Positions 51,692 through 64,000 are shown, numbered from the stretch's first letter. The stretch is 64,000 nt of DNA from Camillea tinctor (GCA_022578605.1 MU394148.1:47271-111270), one strand, 5' to 3'. Numbers and translations: made by a program. Notes: generated by a model not told the origin, from the letters alone.

Positions 51692-54600
51692 ATGCTGGGT
51701 CTTCCTCCTTTCTATCGTCCACTAAACACGATGGTGTTGGCCATCTTCGCGGGAGTGGCGCTTATGGTCCCAGCCATATGTGCTCAAGAGACAGTGTATA
51801 TAAACGGTACGGGTCTGGATGGCGCAACGCGGCAACTGGCGCTCGACCGAACTCCGGCTCTATACACCGGCAACTTCGGGGACTGCCTCGGCGGCCAGAG
51901 TCTGCTCAACGTTACTAGGTTCGATGTTGGTCTCTACTACGACAACTCAACTTTTCTCTTACATCTCGATGGCACGACCAATATCCGTAGAGAAGATGTC
52001 ATACGTAGGTGATTTCCAGCCCCCTATTCTTTACCATTTACCCCTTATACCAGTGTGGTCAGAAATAACCGGACTGAAGCCCATAACTAATTTGCTCTAG
52101 TCTACATATCTTTAAACATGTACGGGGATAGTACCTTTAATATGACAGTGAACCCGTGTTCCAGCGATGCCAATATAAACAGGTGTGTCATCGATACCCT
52201 GACAGGGCCATTTTTGTTTATACTGCTCACACTCCACCCTAGCCTATGTCCCCTGAATGCGAGTCAGCCCATCACAGCATTTGCCTCCTTTACAGTCAAC
52301 CAACAACAGGTATCGGATATCCCGGAGAGCGCGTGGGAGATTCCCGATCTCGAGGGCTTCGCCCGGATCCAGATATTCGCCAACTCATCCGAGACGGAGA
52401 TCGGCTGCTTCCAAGCCGTCTTGGAGAATGGGCACACCTTCTCGCAGGTCCGGGCCCTTAGTCCTGTGCTTGGCATCTTCGCGGCCATAGCTATCGTCGC
52501 CTCTTTTATGACAGCAGCGTACGGTGTTAGCATACCGCATATGCGAGCCCACTACGCCCATTCGCTCTCCGTGCTCGTTGTCTTCGAGACCTACCACTCA
52601 ATATTCTATTCGGGCGCACTGTCACTCAACTGGCCCAGCGTACTTCCGGCCTGGTGGAGCAATTTCGCTTGGGCCGCCGGGCTTGTTCCGGTCCCGGCTG
52701 TTGTGCAGTCGGTCGATCCATTTGTCGGTGTTAGCGGTAATGCGAGTCAGGCAGGAGGAGCAGGCTCAACTGTCCTTAACAATAATGGCGGTCTTGCCCA
52801 ACAGATCTACGGCCGCTCCATAGTCTCCGTTTTCGCAGGCGGTCTCTGGAAGAGATTCTCTGGCGTGGCAGGAGATGTGGCGAACTCGTTACCGAAGAGG
52901 CAGGCTTACAATCCTAGCGATCCCTACGACTATAACTGGGATGGCAGCCCGGTGAAGCCCGGAATGCCACTTCCAGGGACTTGGATAGGGTTCGCCGGAG
53001 AACTCTCGCAACTTAATATTCCCGCTCCAAGCGCGTTCACAATTGGGCTTATCTGGTTGCTCGTGGTCATCGGACTAGTTATTGTCGTAATAGTGGCCTT
53101 TAAATTCTTTCTTGAAGGCCTGGTGAAGGTCCGCTTGGTAAAGAAGCACCGTTTCGAATTCTTCAGAGCCAACTGGACTAGGTATCTCAGTCTTGCTATT
53201 CAGAGAACCCTACTCATTGCTTTCTTTTCTATCATGACCCTTTCCATGTACCAATTTTCTAGTCACGGTGCGGCCGGTCCCACTGCAATAGCTGCGATTG
53301 TTTTTGTGGTTTTCATTATAGGAATTGTTGGCTTGGCCCTCTACGCAGTTCAGTGCCGCCTCCACTCGGGCAAATTCGCATCCGGATCTGATCGCATCCT
53401 ACTTCAACGCGGAAAGCTCTGGGGTCGCATTCCGTGGGTTGTCCCTATGCGCGCTAGCCAACTCGGAGAAAAGGAGCTCGGTGAGAAGCCTGCAGCTTCG
53501 TTGCCGTTTGTTCGTTGGCATTTTGTTGATGACGACCCTTCGCGAGCAAACGTTCACCGGGATGAGTCTTATATTAGGCGATTTGGGTGGCTGTCGGCAC
53601 GTTACCGGCTCTCAAGATGGTGGTTCTTCGCTTTTTGGCTAGGTTATCAGTTTGTTCGTGCTTGTTTCCTCGGGGCCGCAACCGGGAACCCTCTGGCTCA
53701 GGTTTTTGGTCTATTTGTCGTGGACATCCTCGCTCTCGTTATCATCGCAGCGCTCAAACCTTTTGAGGGCCAGCGCAACACGGCTATAGCAGTTTGGCTA
53801 TTGGGTCTTGCCAAGATCGCTGTCACGGGTCTCTCGATCGCGTTTCTTCCTGACTTCAATCTGGATCGCCTCGGTGCCACAGTCATTGGTCTGGTGATTA
53901 TCATAATCCAGGCACTTCTCACGGTAGCCCTCTTCATCCTCATCGTTCTTGGTGCCTTCTCGACGTGGTTATCTCTGTCAAGGAACCGTGAGAACTTCTC
54001 CCCAAGCCGACTTGAAGGTGTTCGTGTCCGCTACTATGAGCACATTGAGAAGAGGGCCGCCGGTACTCTTCCACTACCAAAACCCATGTCACAATCTACA
54101 CCCTCAACCGAACCAAAACGAGAATCCACGGAGCAATTTCCGGAGCTTCCCAGACAGTCTCACTTTTCGGTTAACTCTATCAGGCGAATCTCGAAGATCG
54201 GCGAAGAGGATGAGGACGATATAGCCGAGATTCAGCCAGCTCCCTGCCGGACGACTAGTCCTATGAGGCGTCCGGACCGTACGACAAGTGTCAGTTCGCA
54301 ACGTTCTATTAGCAGCCTGCCGAGGGCCGCTCGTGGACACCGAGCGAGCTGGAGTTCTAGAGACTTCACCCAATTCCCTACGGACATGGAACGTGCTAGT
54401 CCGGCACTCAAACGACGTCTCAGTGGCGGCCCCCAGGGTCTTCGACCTACCAATGCAGTAGGCCTCCTACAGGGAGATACTTCCATGAGTAATCTAAGTT
54501 CCGTAGCAGGAGTGTCGTCGCTTCCAGGTAGCCGGCCGATGACGCCTACAAAGGAAGTTGTCATGGAAGAAAATGAGGAGGACAATATGGAATCAGAAGA

Positions 54601-54823
54601 GAAGAGAAAAGGGAAAGAGCAAATCTTTGAGCCTAAGCTTATGCCTGAATCTCAACCTCGATCTCATTGGGAGTCGGCAGACGACAGACCAAAGAGTCAT
54701 GATTCGGGTACCACCAAGGGACAAGGCGCTGAACCCTCCACCGGAGAAACTCGAGATGAAATTTCTCCAATCCATCAATCAGCTAATGAAAAACAGCTGA
54801 CAGCAGAATCAGGGGGTGCCTAG
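51692..54823 (+). CDS. TRP/ML-domain membrane protein (Flc/Pkd2-like channel or flavin carrier family)
   Basis: Exons 51692-52004, 52101-52182 and 52243-54823 give 991 residues; ATG 51731 (MVLAIFAGVA) is an alternative start giving a shorter signal peptide. The N-terminal extracellular ML-like domain carries paired Cys (FGDCLGG, MTVNPCSS, LCPLNAS) and sequons. It is followed by multiple hydrophobic helices between about residues 245 and 720 (LGIFAAIAIVASFMTAAYGV, IGLIWLLVVIGLVIVVIVAF, TVALFILIVLGAF). The loop between helices 1 and 2 is long, containing YDYNWDGSPVKPGMPLPG. A Ser/Arg/Glu-rich cytosolic tail ends the protein. Related fungal proteins act in calcium signalling, wall integrity or flavin transport at the ER or plasma membrane. 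The second intron (60 nt) leaves the frame open and would be missed by ORF finding. Confidence 0.85.
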
Positions 54824-57800
54824 ATAGAGTTTTTCTTTTTCTTCTATTTTGCACATATTAGCGTACCTGCACAACAAGGGAAAATATCACATACGAGCCA
54901 TCGCGTTTTCATGATATGCACAATTTATTGTTTTATTGTAATTTTTTTTTCTTTTTACACACTCTGGTTCCTTTTCCATTTGCAAAATATGCCCCCATAC
55001 GCAAAATTATGAAAGGAAATTTTGCTGAAACTACCCTGATTCTCCAACTTGAAGGAAGGATATGGTTTATCTAGGCTATCCGTTTATTTATTCAGTCCAC
55101 ATTCAGGGTATTCATACACCCTACCCCTTTCCTTGAAATTTGAACTCGAGACTTGGTCACCTTCAGGTGAAGGCAGCATGGTGTTAGCTCATTAACTACG
55201 GAATGACTAGTAAAAGTAAAAGCATCACATCACATAGACGGAGAGAGGGTTTGGCGATGGTATAAATGATTAGAGTGATAAGCGGGCAATCGCATTTCAT
55301 TGCTTTTCCTCTTTTGAGAAAAGAAACTAAATACTTAATTCTTCTATGCAACTTTGTTCATCCCATGGCCTAAGAGGAGATGGTGAAATGTTTCGTTTTA
55401 TGAACTAGCTAATCTATATTTCATATTTTGGTATATGTATGTGTTTTCTGCGCGTGTTGATATATCTGGTAGTTCGGGCACTCATGTAATGCAAGAGGGA
55501 CACGAGAATGGAGCGTAATGAGATAGTGAAAAGCGAGTTAGGCGAGATAGTATAGTAAGAAATGGATCAGGGATGTGAGGCATTATTCGGGATAGCAGCT
55601 ATCTGCCTACTATCTGGATCCTTTCTCGATGCTTTGGATACTTTCAAGTTACAGAGTTGAGAGATAAGTAGGTTAAGCGGTTCAGAACATACTGGTCTAC
55701 TTTTGCTTCTACTTGAAATTTGAAACGATAGATACGCTTATGTCGGGCGCTTACTATGAGCCCGACACCAGAAGTAATAATGATCACTGTCTACCTACTT
55801 ACTCAACTGCCTCGCTCAACCCCTCTTTCTCCCGGTTCTTAAGCCAAGGATAACCAAAAGGATCTGGTATTTCAGCAATAAGAACCATGACATGAAACGG
55901 CACTGTGTTGTCTAGAAACCTTTTTTTTGACTCGTACCATGACGAATAAGTACCAAAGGAGTAAACATATGGCAAGTGGCAACAACGGTTCGAGTCAAGC
56001 ATGTAAACGAAATCATGACGGGGGAATGGATGGAGGGGGAGGAGGGGAAGTGAGAAGTATTGGTAAGACACTTTGGGAGAGGAGAGGGGAACCGAAAAAA
56101 GAAAAGAAAAACTATATTCTACCCAATAAGGTACCAGAATGGAGAGAGAAGGATTCTTACGAAATACCCCTAAGGGCTATACGACCCCCTGATGATTGGA
56201 GGAAAATACACTCGTTCCCCCTTCTCTTTCTCTATCTCGCCAATACACTGGGTGAACCAAGATCCGTGTGCTTATGGTGCGGGTAGCCTACCCAAAGATG
56301 GGGAGAAAAATAGATAGAGAGATACAGAGAAAGTGTGTGTGTGTTGTGTGTGTGATTTGTCTCATCGCCACATGGGCCTTTTTCCGGCGTAGCTGAGATT
56401 TCAGGCTGGTTTATTGGCAACCCGCATAGGTTATGTCAGATGATGATGGCGACGGCGGCGATGTTAGTAGCAGTGGTGGTGGTGGTTGCTTTTTTTTTTC
56501 CTCCCTCCCCTCCTCCCCTCCCCCCTACCTATGCGAAATGCCGGGTTTGGCTCCGCTGCAGCGGATAGGATGCAGTGGTATACTCATACGTGGTAAGCGT
56601 TAGGGAAGGCATCGGATGAAGACCACAAGAGCCTCCTGAGCCTCCTCCTCGTAAGGAGGCTCCGGAGTCCGGTTGGTCGGGAGAAGATGGGGAGAACCTT
56701 GGATCTATCTATGTATCTCACTTGCTTTTTTCTTTCTTTTCTTTTTAGATTACCATGCGCCTACCTAGCCTATCCAGCCATGTGTTCTACGATTAGGTAG
56801 CTATGTAGCTAGATTTCCCCCCTTCGCTTTTAACTGCCACGTGTATATACGTGTGTATATGTGTACGTATTCACGAGCTTACAGAAAGACAAGGCGTACG
56901 TACACATACACACTCATATACTAGGTATATATGTATAATCTATATATAGTCCGACCAGCTAGCCACACATATACATACATACATCCCCCTTACCACCTAC
57001 CAAGCGAGAAGATGGTGGGGGAAACAGCTAAAGGCGAAACTGATGGTGATGATGATGGACGGCAAGGCATGAATGAAGAAAGGAACGGAGGGACCGGATA
57101 GGATAGCAATATAATCCCAACACATGGGCACCAACTAGAAACTAGCATGAACCAAACTACACTCCGAATCACCAGCGACGCGTGCCTTGCCCCCTTTCCC
57201 CTCATTCTCATCCCTCATCCATTCCACGTCTTTCTCCCCTGCCTACCTCCCCCAACAAAAAGAGAAAGAAAAAGCAAAAACCAACACTATTGTAGAAAAA
57301 GCCAGCTAACGAGCGCCAGCTAGTCAGTGGTATTATCCCGCAGCGAGTAGAAGACACTCATCTCCTATATGCCCTCCCCCCCCCTTTTCCGCCTAACTCT
57401 AACCTGTCAGACTAGGGACGTAAGTTTGGGAGTGGAAGGGGGGAAAAGGCTTAAATAGTAAGTGGAAAAGAGAAAGATACATATGATCAAGTATAGAAAA
57501 GAAAAGAGAGAAAGAAAAAGAGAAAAGTATAGATTTGGGGAAGGGGGGAGGGGGGAAGCTAAGTAGGCAGAAGGGGGAAGAAAAGAGGGACAGTGCGTAC
57601 GAGAAAAGAAGAACTGTTAAGAACCAGTTAAGGTTAGCCCATTATATAAGTCTTCTATAGAAACACGTATGTAGAAGAAGATAAGAGGAATGGAAGAAGA
57701 GTAAAGAGAAGAAAAAAGAGTAAAACGGGAATAGGAACAAGCTAACTTCTATCATAGGCAACTAGATGGTAGTGTACCTATTAAGTAGTCATATTAGTAC

Positions 57801-59208
57801 GATGTTATAGATAAGGTTAGGTGACCAAAGGTAAAAATATATAAGACGAATACCCGATACCTCCTAGTAGGCAATAAATGAAAGAACGTCTGTCGAACCT
57901 CGTTTATGTATGTGTGTGTGTGCGCGCGCGCGTTTGTTTCTCATTCTATACCAGTTCTTCGCTTTATCGATTCCTCGTGGCACGCATTTCTTTTCCCCCC
58001 CTTCCTCCCACCCCCCTTTTCCATCCCAACCAGCATACCCTGATGCTTGATATTAAAAATCTAAGGTAACCTACCTATGTGTGTATATGCCCTTCCTACC
58101 AGCCCTGACCCTTCCCTATCTTGCCATACCATATCATACCGTACAATATCATAATTGTTCCTCTTTTTCCTCCTTTTCCTCCTAATATCATCATCCTCTC
58201 TTCTTCGTAATAAACTCTCGACCCTTCTCACAGTCTTCCCCTATAAACACTTCGTGCGAGAGCCTTTCTCAGTAAAGAAAAATGGAAGAAAGGAAAAAAA
58301 AATTAAATAATAAAGGAAAACGAGAGTTATATGTATGTGTATATATGGATGTGCGTATATATATATTCGCCTCCCCCTACCTCCTCCCTCGACATAATTT
58401 CCATACCATGCTCCTCCGACCTGTCATGATTCTCGTTTGCTCTTTTTTTTATTTCCCTTCTTTCATCCCTCCTCTTTAATGTGTCAAAAATAGAGTTTTC
58501 CCATAATCGGTATCAAATTGTTACAAGTCTTTTTCTCCTTCCTAGAAGAACAGCGAGATAATGCTTAAACAGAAAAGGAATTAAGAGAAAATAAGCTTAT
58601 GGGGTAGTTTTCTGTTTCTCTCTACCTATAAAGAAGAAAAAGAACGAAAGAACGAAGATGAAAATGCAAAAAGAGAAAAGGAAAACAGATAAAAACAAAC
58701 GCCCAATTCGTTTCCCATGACCCAACCTCCAGCATTTTGTTTCCCTTCCCCTCGATAGAATGATAGAAACGACAGAGAAGAGGGAGAAAGAAGAAAAAAT
58801 GATAATCATCCATCGATCAATCATGACAAAAACCAATCATATATTGTGGTCGTGCGTAGACAAAAGAGAAGAGGTAGCACAGGATCTGATTAAATGCTTC
58901 TGCTCGTGCCGATAATTGGGAGTCTCTCGTTATACTCTCCCCCTAGCTTCCCGTTCGAGGCGACGGCGTCTTGTGTCCCCATGCTTTGCTTTTTCATCGA
59001 TCAATATGTTTCAACTGAGATAAAACAAAAGGCAGATGGGTGTCTGACTATCGCGAACTGGGGGCTAGGGGAAGAAAGGGGGGGTAGAAAGGGCCGAGGC
59101 TTGTCAGAGGTGACGGTGCATTGTGTGTGCGCGTATATGTTGCGACGAGGTGTGTCGTGCTACAGTTGAGTTAGATAGGAAGATGCGGTCACTCATATGG
59201 CAATCGGA
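54824..59208. other. Largest gene-free region (about 4.4 kb) between convergent genes
   Basis: Lies between convergent 3' ends. Contains a tRNA-like B-box (55135-55210, rejected below), CT-rich and AG-rich tracts (56495-56525, 57470-57560), TA- and TG-rich microsatellites (56840-56960, 57904-57935) and T-runs. No ORF is supported. Candidate for long 3' UTRs, noncoding RNA or degraded repeats, but none can be shown. Confidence 0.35.
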
Positions 59209-62038
59209 TCAAGCAGCGGCAGTCGTCATCGATACTCGAGGCTTTTTCGTCTGCTTCGTCTTAGCGGCAGCAGTGTTAGTGGCAGCAGCAGCAGCTTTTC
59301 TTACAGCATCATTCTCAGAAGCCTTCTGGGAGTAGTCTTTCCATTTCCTCCATCCGTCAAAGTCAATCAGGGCTTGCATGCAACCCCATTCTTTGACTTT
59401 GCGTTCTAGCCAGACGAAGTTGACAGGCTACGGGTAGAGTATCGTTAGTAATTCGTGACATGATCATCATCATTGTAAAGAAAGACAAATCAATTGACCG
59501 GGTGCTTACTTTGGTTAAGAAATCGTTGCACCCAGCGGCCAAGGCCTCGTGTCTGTCGCTCTGGAGCGAACTCGCCGTCAAAGCTACGATGATGACAGGG
59601 CTCTTGAACATTTCGGTGTTCGCCAGCTTGTCTTCCTCGGCCGGCTCGGCTTGGATCTCCTCGGGAGGACTGCTCGCCGACGAAGAGAAGACGCCGATAG
59701 AGTTGACCTTCTCTATTCTCCGGATCTCGCGGGTCGCTTCGAGACCGTTCATGACCGGCAATTGGATATCCATCAGGACCAAGTGAAATCCACCAGCACG
59801 CCACTTGTTCACGGCTTCCCTACCGTTCATAGCTGTCTGCCACCGAACCTTTAACCGCTTGACAAATGCCTCCAATAATTTCAAGTTGATAATATTGTCT
59901 TCGACGATGAGGACGTTGATGGGCGGGACGGCGCCATCTAGCAGGCCCGAGGGCAGCGATGGATGCTCGATAGCCTTCTTGATCTTCTTCGTTCGGGCCG
60001 ATGGTCGGGGGGAGGATACTCGAGGAGGCGGCGTGGCAGTGCGTTCGGCTGGGGGAGGGGTCGGCACGGGAGGAGCAGCAGGCGGATGGTTCGATTGTTC
60101 TGAAGAAGCACCTGAATGAGTCCGTGAACGCGGCGGTCTTGAATAATTGTGCGTACCGGTAGGCGGTGCCCCTGTTTGTGAACCGTGGCCGTTGGCGACG
60201 GTAGAAACAGGCGAGGCCGTGTGCACCCGCTGCATCTTCGGCCGCGAGGGCCCAAGTCGTCTCGTGCCGCCCGGGGAAGGTAGCGACGGCAACTGACCTC
60301 CGCTCACAATCGTCATGGATGGCGGGAAGTGCAGAGTATGAGATCCGTTCATGGCCGTGGCAGAGGTCGGACCTAGAGTGTGAGCAGGAGGAGGCGGGTA
60401 GGGCGGGAAGTAGTCAGTCCCAGACTCGTGAGGTCGGTCGTCGGCGTAGAACCTGGGATTGGGCGAGGCCTTGGGGGTGCGACGGGACGGCACGTCGATC
60501 AAGAGGGCATCATCAACAGTCTGGCCACCGGGGAAGTAGGAATCAAGAGTGCGACACATAGGCTCATCGGGCTGAAGGAGCCGGCTCTGCTGCTGGTCCC
60601 GCGGATAGATGCGAAGAGTCAAGTCGGGAGCATCGAATTGACGGCCGAGGGAATTCGCATATTTCCGTAGTATCATCTCGCGGACATCGTCGACAAGGTC
60701 ATCTTCGTTGATAGTCACGAGGGTAGCAGAGGCCATGGGCCTCTTCACCCAGATCTTTCTCGTCACCATGTTTCCACTGATAGGAAGAAGCTGGTCGGGA
60801 TCTATTTGGCCTGATTCGCTACCATGACCCGTCTCGAGGAGCGCCTTAATCAGTGTGGTCTGGCGATTGGGAAGCAAGCTCTGTCGTCTGGGTGGGCCGG
60901 CAGGGCGGGTATGAGTGGGCGAAAATGACGGCGGCGACTGCGGTGGTAGTGGTGGTGCAAGGCTGGCTGGCGAGTTGATGGCAGGGGGAGTTAGTAGGGC
61001 GGGCGACGAGGGAAGCGTGTCGTCAAGGGGCAATGCGGTGTCGTCGGCGGGCGGGTGGAGATGGATGGAGGCAGAGGTGTTCACGAGAGGCTGGACTTGT
61101 TGATGGAATTGAGGAATAATAAACGGGGGCGGCTCAGAGAGGGCTGGCGAGGTGGTTGCGGGGTGTTCGTTGATGCTGGGAAGGGCTGAAGTAGCGCCGG
61201 GTGTGATGATGGCCGGCGCCGTTGTTGGATTGACTGGTAGTGGTGGATGATTGACCGCAAAGCTCTGCAGATCCTTGCCCGAGTGGCTCAGGTTGGCTAG
61301 TAGTGGAGTTGTCTCAGCTCGAACTTGACTTGGTCGACTTGGTCTTGGTGCTAGACCTTGACCTTGACCTTGACCTTGACTTTGACCTTGACTTTGATCA
61401 TGTCCATGACCATGACCATGACCATGCTGACCATGACCGTGATGACTATGGCCATGATCGTAAACACCATCACCTCCTTCACCTATACCCATATCCACAT
61501 CTGTACCCGTACCCGTACCCGTACCTACTATACCCGTTCCCGTACCCATTCCCGTACCCATACCCATACCCGCACTAGTCGTCTCTTTGGTGGTGCCGCC
61601 GCCTCCGCCGCCTCTCTTCCCCGCCTTAGCATTAGTAGCAGTAGTAGTATTGTCATTGTCGTTATCGTTACCACTCCCATAACCATAACCCTTTTTATTT
61701 TTATTGTCTTCTCTGTGCTCTTCGGTCGGCACCGTCGTCGCTATCGCCCCCGACTTGAGCGGGCTGCGTCTACTATTTACTGACTCGTTGCTATAACGTT
61801 CTTTAGCGCTCGTGTCCAGGTCTCTAGGGTCGTCGACAGTGTCGGCGACAACATGGGCGCTGTGTGTTTCGGAGGCGGCATACCCGGTATATAGTGAGCG
61901 TGCGCAGTTATCATGACTATGGGTGCTGGAAGCTCCATCTCGTCCGAGGCTCGTTTTCAAACTGTTCGGCGAGAGCGTTGCCGCCGCGCTGTTCCTCCGC
62001 AGGAGCCTCGCCTTGAAACGGGCTTTGAAGTCGCCCAT
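59209..62038 (-). CDS. ssk1: Ssk1-type response regulator of the stress MAPK pathway
   Basis: Exons 59510-62038 and 59209-59427, with an 82-nt intron cutting the receiver domain (GTAAGC donor), give 915 residues. The receiver domain starts at about 707 (INVLIVEDN). It has an acidic pair at 713-714, the phosphoacceptor Asp at about 757 in LVLMDIQLPVMNG, and the invariant Lys at 843 (DFLTK), continuing PVNFVWLERKVKEWG after the splice. A conserved segment before it (TRKIWVKRPMASATLVTINE, LRIYPRD) is usual for fungal Ssk1 proteins. The N-terminus has strong low-complexity repeats. Ssk1 receives phosphate from a histidine phosphotransfer protein and controls the MAPKKK of the Hog1/OS-2 osmotic and oxidative stress pathway. 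Confidence 0.9.
61330..61580 (-). repeat. Coding hexanucleotide repeats in the Ssk1-type gene
   Basis: Successive hexamer arrays on the plus strand (CTTGAC, CATGAC, CCGTAC types) encode GT/GM, HG and QG dipeptide repeats in the N-terminal region of the response regulator. Frame is kept, so unit changes alter protein length only. Confidence 0.85.
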
Positions 62039-63828
62039 TTGGACTGTTGTTGCTCGTAGTCATAAGGAAAATCTCATGTCTTGGAAGGGAGAGGAGGGGG
62101 GGAATGGAGCTCAAAGGTATGAAGCTGAAGCCTCCCAAGTCTAAAGACAGACCGGAAAAGACTGAAGCCCCAACCCGGTGTGCGCTTGGCCACGTTGTAG
62201 CTGTACAGATAGGTAGACAGATAGATATAAGACCAAAATAAGAGGTCAAAGGGAGACGAAGGGTTTAGTTGGTAGGCAGGTATGTAGTGGGAATTGTGTT
62301 CGCTGGTCTAGGCATGTATATGCACCGTACATCGGGCGGATGAGCGGGCAAGATAATAAATTATTATATGCACTTGGCATTGGTTGAATGCACAAATGCG
62401 AAGTCTACACTACCAGAGATTCCTGTCTCTCTAATGGAGTGGTGGCGATGGATGGGAAGACCCTGTCGGTTGGGCTGTGTGTAATCTCTTTGGGAAATGT
62501 GTGCAGCAGAGATCGTGATCCCTGAATAAGCTGGGTAAAGATCGTGTTGACGCGTTTTTTTTTCTTTCTTTCTTTTATTTTTGCTTTCTAGTTCCTTCCT
62601 TGGTCTTGTTCTTATTCTTTCTAATTGATCTGAGCCTAGGAGAGAGAGGACGAGACCTGACCTATAACCTGACAGGAGCTGTGACAGGACAGGGTTTAGA
62701 TCAGAGAGATCATATGTACCGAAAAAGGAGGAGAAACAGGTGGTTGTGAAAGATTTCCGGTATATTATTAGCGTTGGTGTATGTATGGACAACCCAGCGT
62801 GGTACGACGACAACAACACAAGACCAAGACCAAGACACACGGCCCCGGCAGACGGGCTTGCGGCGCTTGAGAGAGTGGGAGGGGAAGGGGAAGGGGAAGG
62901 GGGAGAAGGAGACCCTTGTTAACAAGCATCAGCAGCAACAAGCAGCATGAGCATGAGCATGAGCATTAGCATTAACTTAGCAGCATTAGTAGCATTTGGT
63001 ATTAGTAGTAGCAGTAGCAGTAGCAGCAGAAGCAAGCAACAAGCAGGCAAGCAACAAAGCCGCAAGCCCGGCAGTAGTGATCAATGCTGTACTGCTGTAC
63101 TGCTGCAATGCTGCAATGCTGGAGCCTCAATGGCTCCAAGGGACTTCTCGAGAGAGGGCCACGAGGGAGGCAAGGGTAGCTTAGCTGTGGGCAAGTTCGG
63201 GTTCCTTCAGGTCTAGAACGGCCCTGGACGGTCAACTTTGACAGGGCCCGAAAAGTGAAATCGGGATTGAGATGAATTTCGGCACCTCATTCATTAAAGG
63301 ATGGCCAACTAAGCCGTCTCTTGTTTATCACATTTAACTAGTTGTATTTGTTTTCCTTCCTTTGGATCCGATAAACTGAGTTATCTGGAACGGATCGTCA
63401 GTATTTTTTTTAGGAGTTGGTGCTGGCTGGTTGGAGCGTTTGCCGCGTTGGGATCTTCGCATTATCTTTTTTTACACTACATATATAAACTAGGCTTTGC
63501 TGGTCGGATCTGATGTGATAGTGATTGTATGGTGCGGGAGGGTGATGTGGGTGGGTTGAAGTGGGGGAGGGCGGTTCGAGAGAGAGACAAGAGAGTAAGA
63601 GAGAGGAGTGATACCCGGAGACACCTAGGTTTAGAGGAGGACACTAAAAAAGTAAGTAATTGTGTGACAAGCTCCGAGCAGCATGACCACAGTTGAGTTA
63701 ATACTGTGTTGTATATGCCGCCCTAACCTATAATATGTGCTCCGTATTAACCTTTGGATGTAAAGTAGTATTTAGGTACTTAGGTACTTAGACACTAAAA
63801 TACATCTATTGATACTACACTATGTAGG
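62039..63828. other. Upstream region of the Ssk1-type gene
   Basis: About 1.8 kb, on the promoter side of the gene. Contains GGGGAA-type repeats (62875-62910), an ATGAGC hexamer run (62946-62965), AGC/AGT triplet runs (62925-63050) and TAGGTA-type motifs near 63770-63830. No gene is supported; uORFs in a long leader are possible. Confidence 0.35.
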
Positions 63829-64000
63829 TACAGTAAACCCTCTCTATAACGATTATGTTCCATAACGATATCTCCCCATAACGATACAACTTGCTGTACA
63901 CACCTATTTTTACATATAATATAACGATATTCTGGATTGAACGATATATTCTTAGAAATTTTGAGATTTTCCCATATATATCGTTATATTAAGATTTTTT
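63829..64000. mobile_element. Left end of a pogo/Tigger-like DNA transposon (continues past window edge)
   Basis: A TA dinucleotide (63829-63830), the target-site duplication expected of Tc1/mariner/pogo elements, is followed by CAGTAAACCCTCTCTATAAC. The CAGT start and ATAACG motif are typical of pogo/Tigger-like terminal repeats. The next 150 bases contain at least four ATAACGAT-like subterminal repeats and an inverted copy near 63980 (TATCGTTATAT). The opposite end and any transposase lie outside the window. Confidence 0.6.

Noticed and set aside
55135..55210. tRNA-like sequence on the minus strand with a GAGTTCAAAT B-box-like string
   Set aside because: No pairing acceptor stem, T-stem or anticodon stem could be built; only a CCTTCA/TGAAGG hairpin is present.
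61330..61580. CRISPR-like appearance of repeated units
   Set aside because: Contiguous in-frame hexamers without spacers in a eukaryotic coding region.

Overview
The window looks like nuclear DNA of a filamentous ascomycete (Pezizomycotina, probably Sordariomycetes). Genes carry short spliceosomal introns (about 50-175 nt) with GTRAGT-like donors, CTAAC/CTAAT-like branch sites and YAG acceptors. Families typical of these fungi are present: a 2EXR protein, a HET-domain protein, a dynamin-like GTPase fragment, an RRT8-like membrane protein, an Ssk1-type response regulator, a TRP/ML channel and a GH28 pectinase. Species cannot be told from the sequence alone. All splice junctions below were placed by hand, by reading-frame continuity and family resemblance.

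Layout. 1-7752: partial 2EXR gene (-), kinetochore protein Sos7 (-), RS/RE-rich putative splicing-related protein (+), large HET-domain gene with a proline-rich tail (-). 7753-15200 is accessory in character: a decayed zinc-type oxidoreductase (-), a Baeyer-Villiger-type flavin monooxygenase (+), a cluster of perfect palindromes, and a truncated dynamin-like GTPase (+). 16939-19542: PA-TM-RING ubiquitin ligase (+). 20370-24921: two decayed lipid genes, a delta-9 fatty-acid desaturase with a C-terminal cytochrome b5 domain (-) and a cyclopropane-fatty-acid synthase (+). 25471-25620: an interrupted tRNA-like gene. 26346-27773: an intact eight-exon RRT8-like gene. 30521-33715: a secreted Ser/Thr-rich mucin-like protein. 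35369-36926: a GH28 rhamnogalacturonase. 39314-41447: ATP sulfurylase. 45210-47882: a conserved fungal protein with a charged N-terminus. 51692-54823: a TRP/ML channel protein. 59209-62038: an Ssk1-type response regulator (-). From 63829 to the window edge: the left end of a pogo/Tigger-like DNA transposon.

Functional links. The clearest local relationship is the desaturase/cyclopropane-synthase pair. A delta-9 desaturase makes the oleoyl substrate that a cyclopropane synthase methylates, and here both neighbours carry in-frame stops. The remaining genes look like independent housekeeping, signalling, cell-surface and plant-polymer functions. Four gene-sparse stretches of 2.7-4.4 kb (27774-30520, 41448-45209, 47883-51691, 54824-59208) are rich in pyrimidine tracts and microsatellites and contain no ORF I can support.
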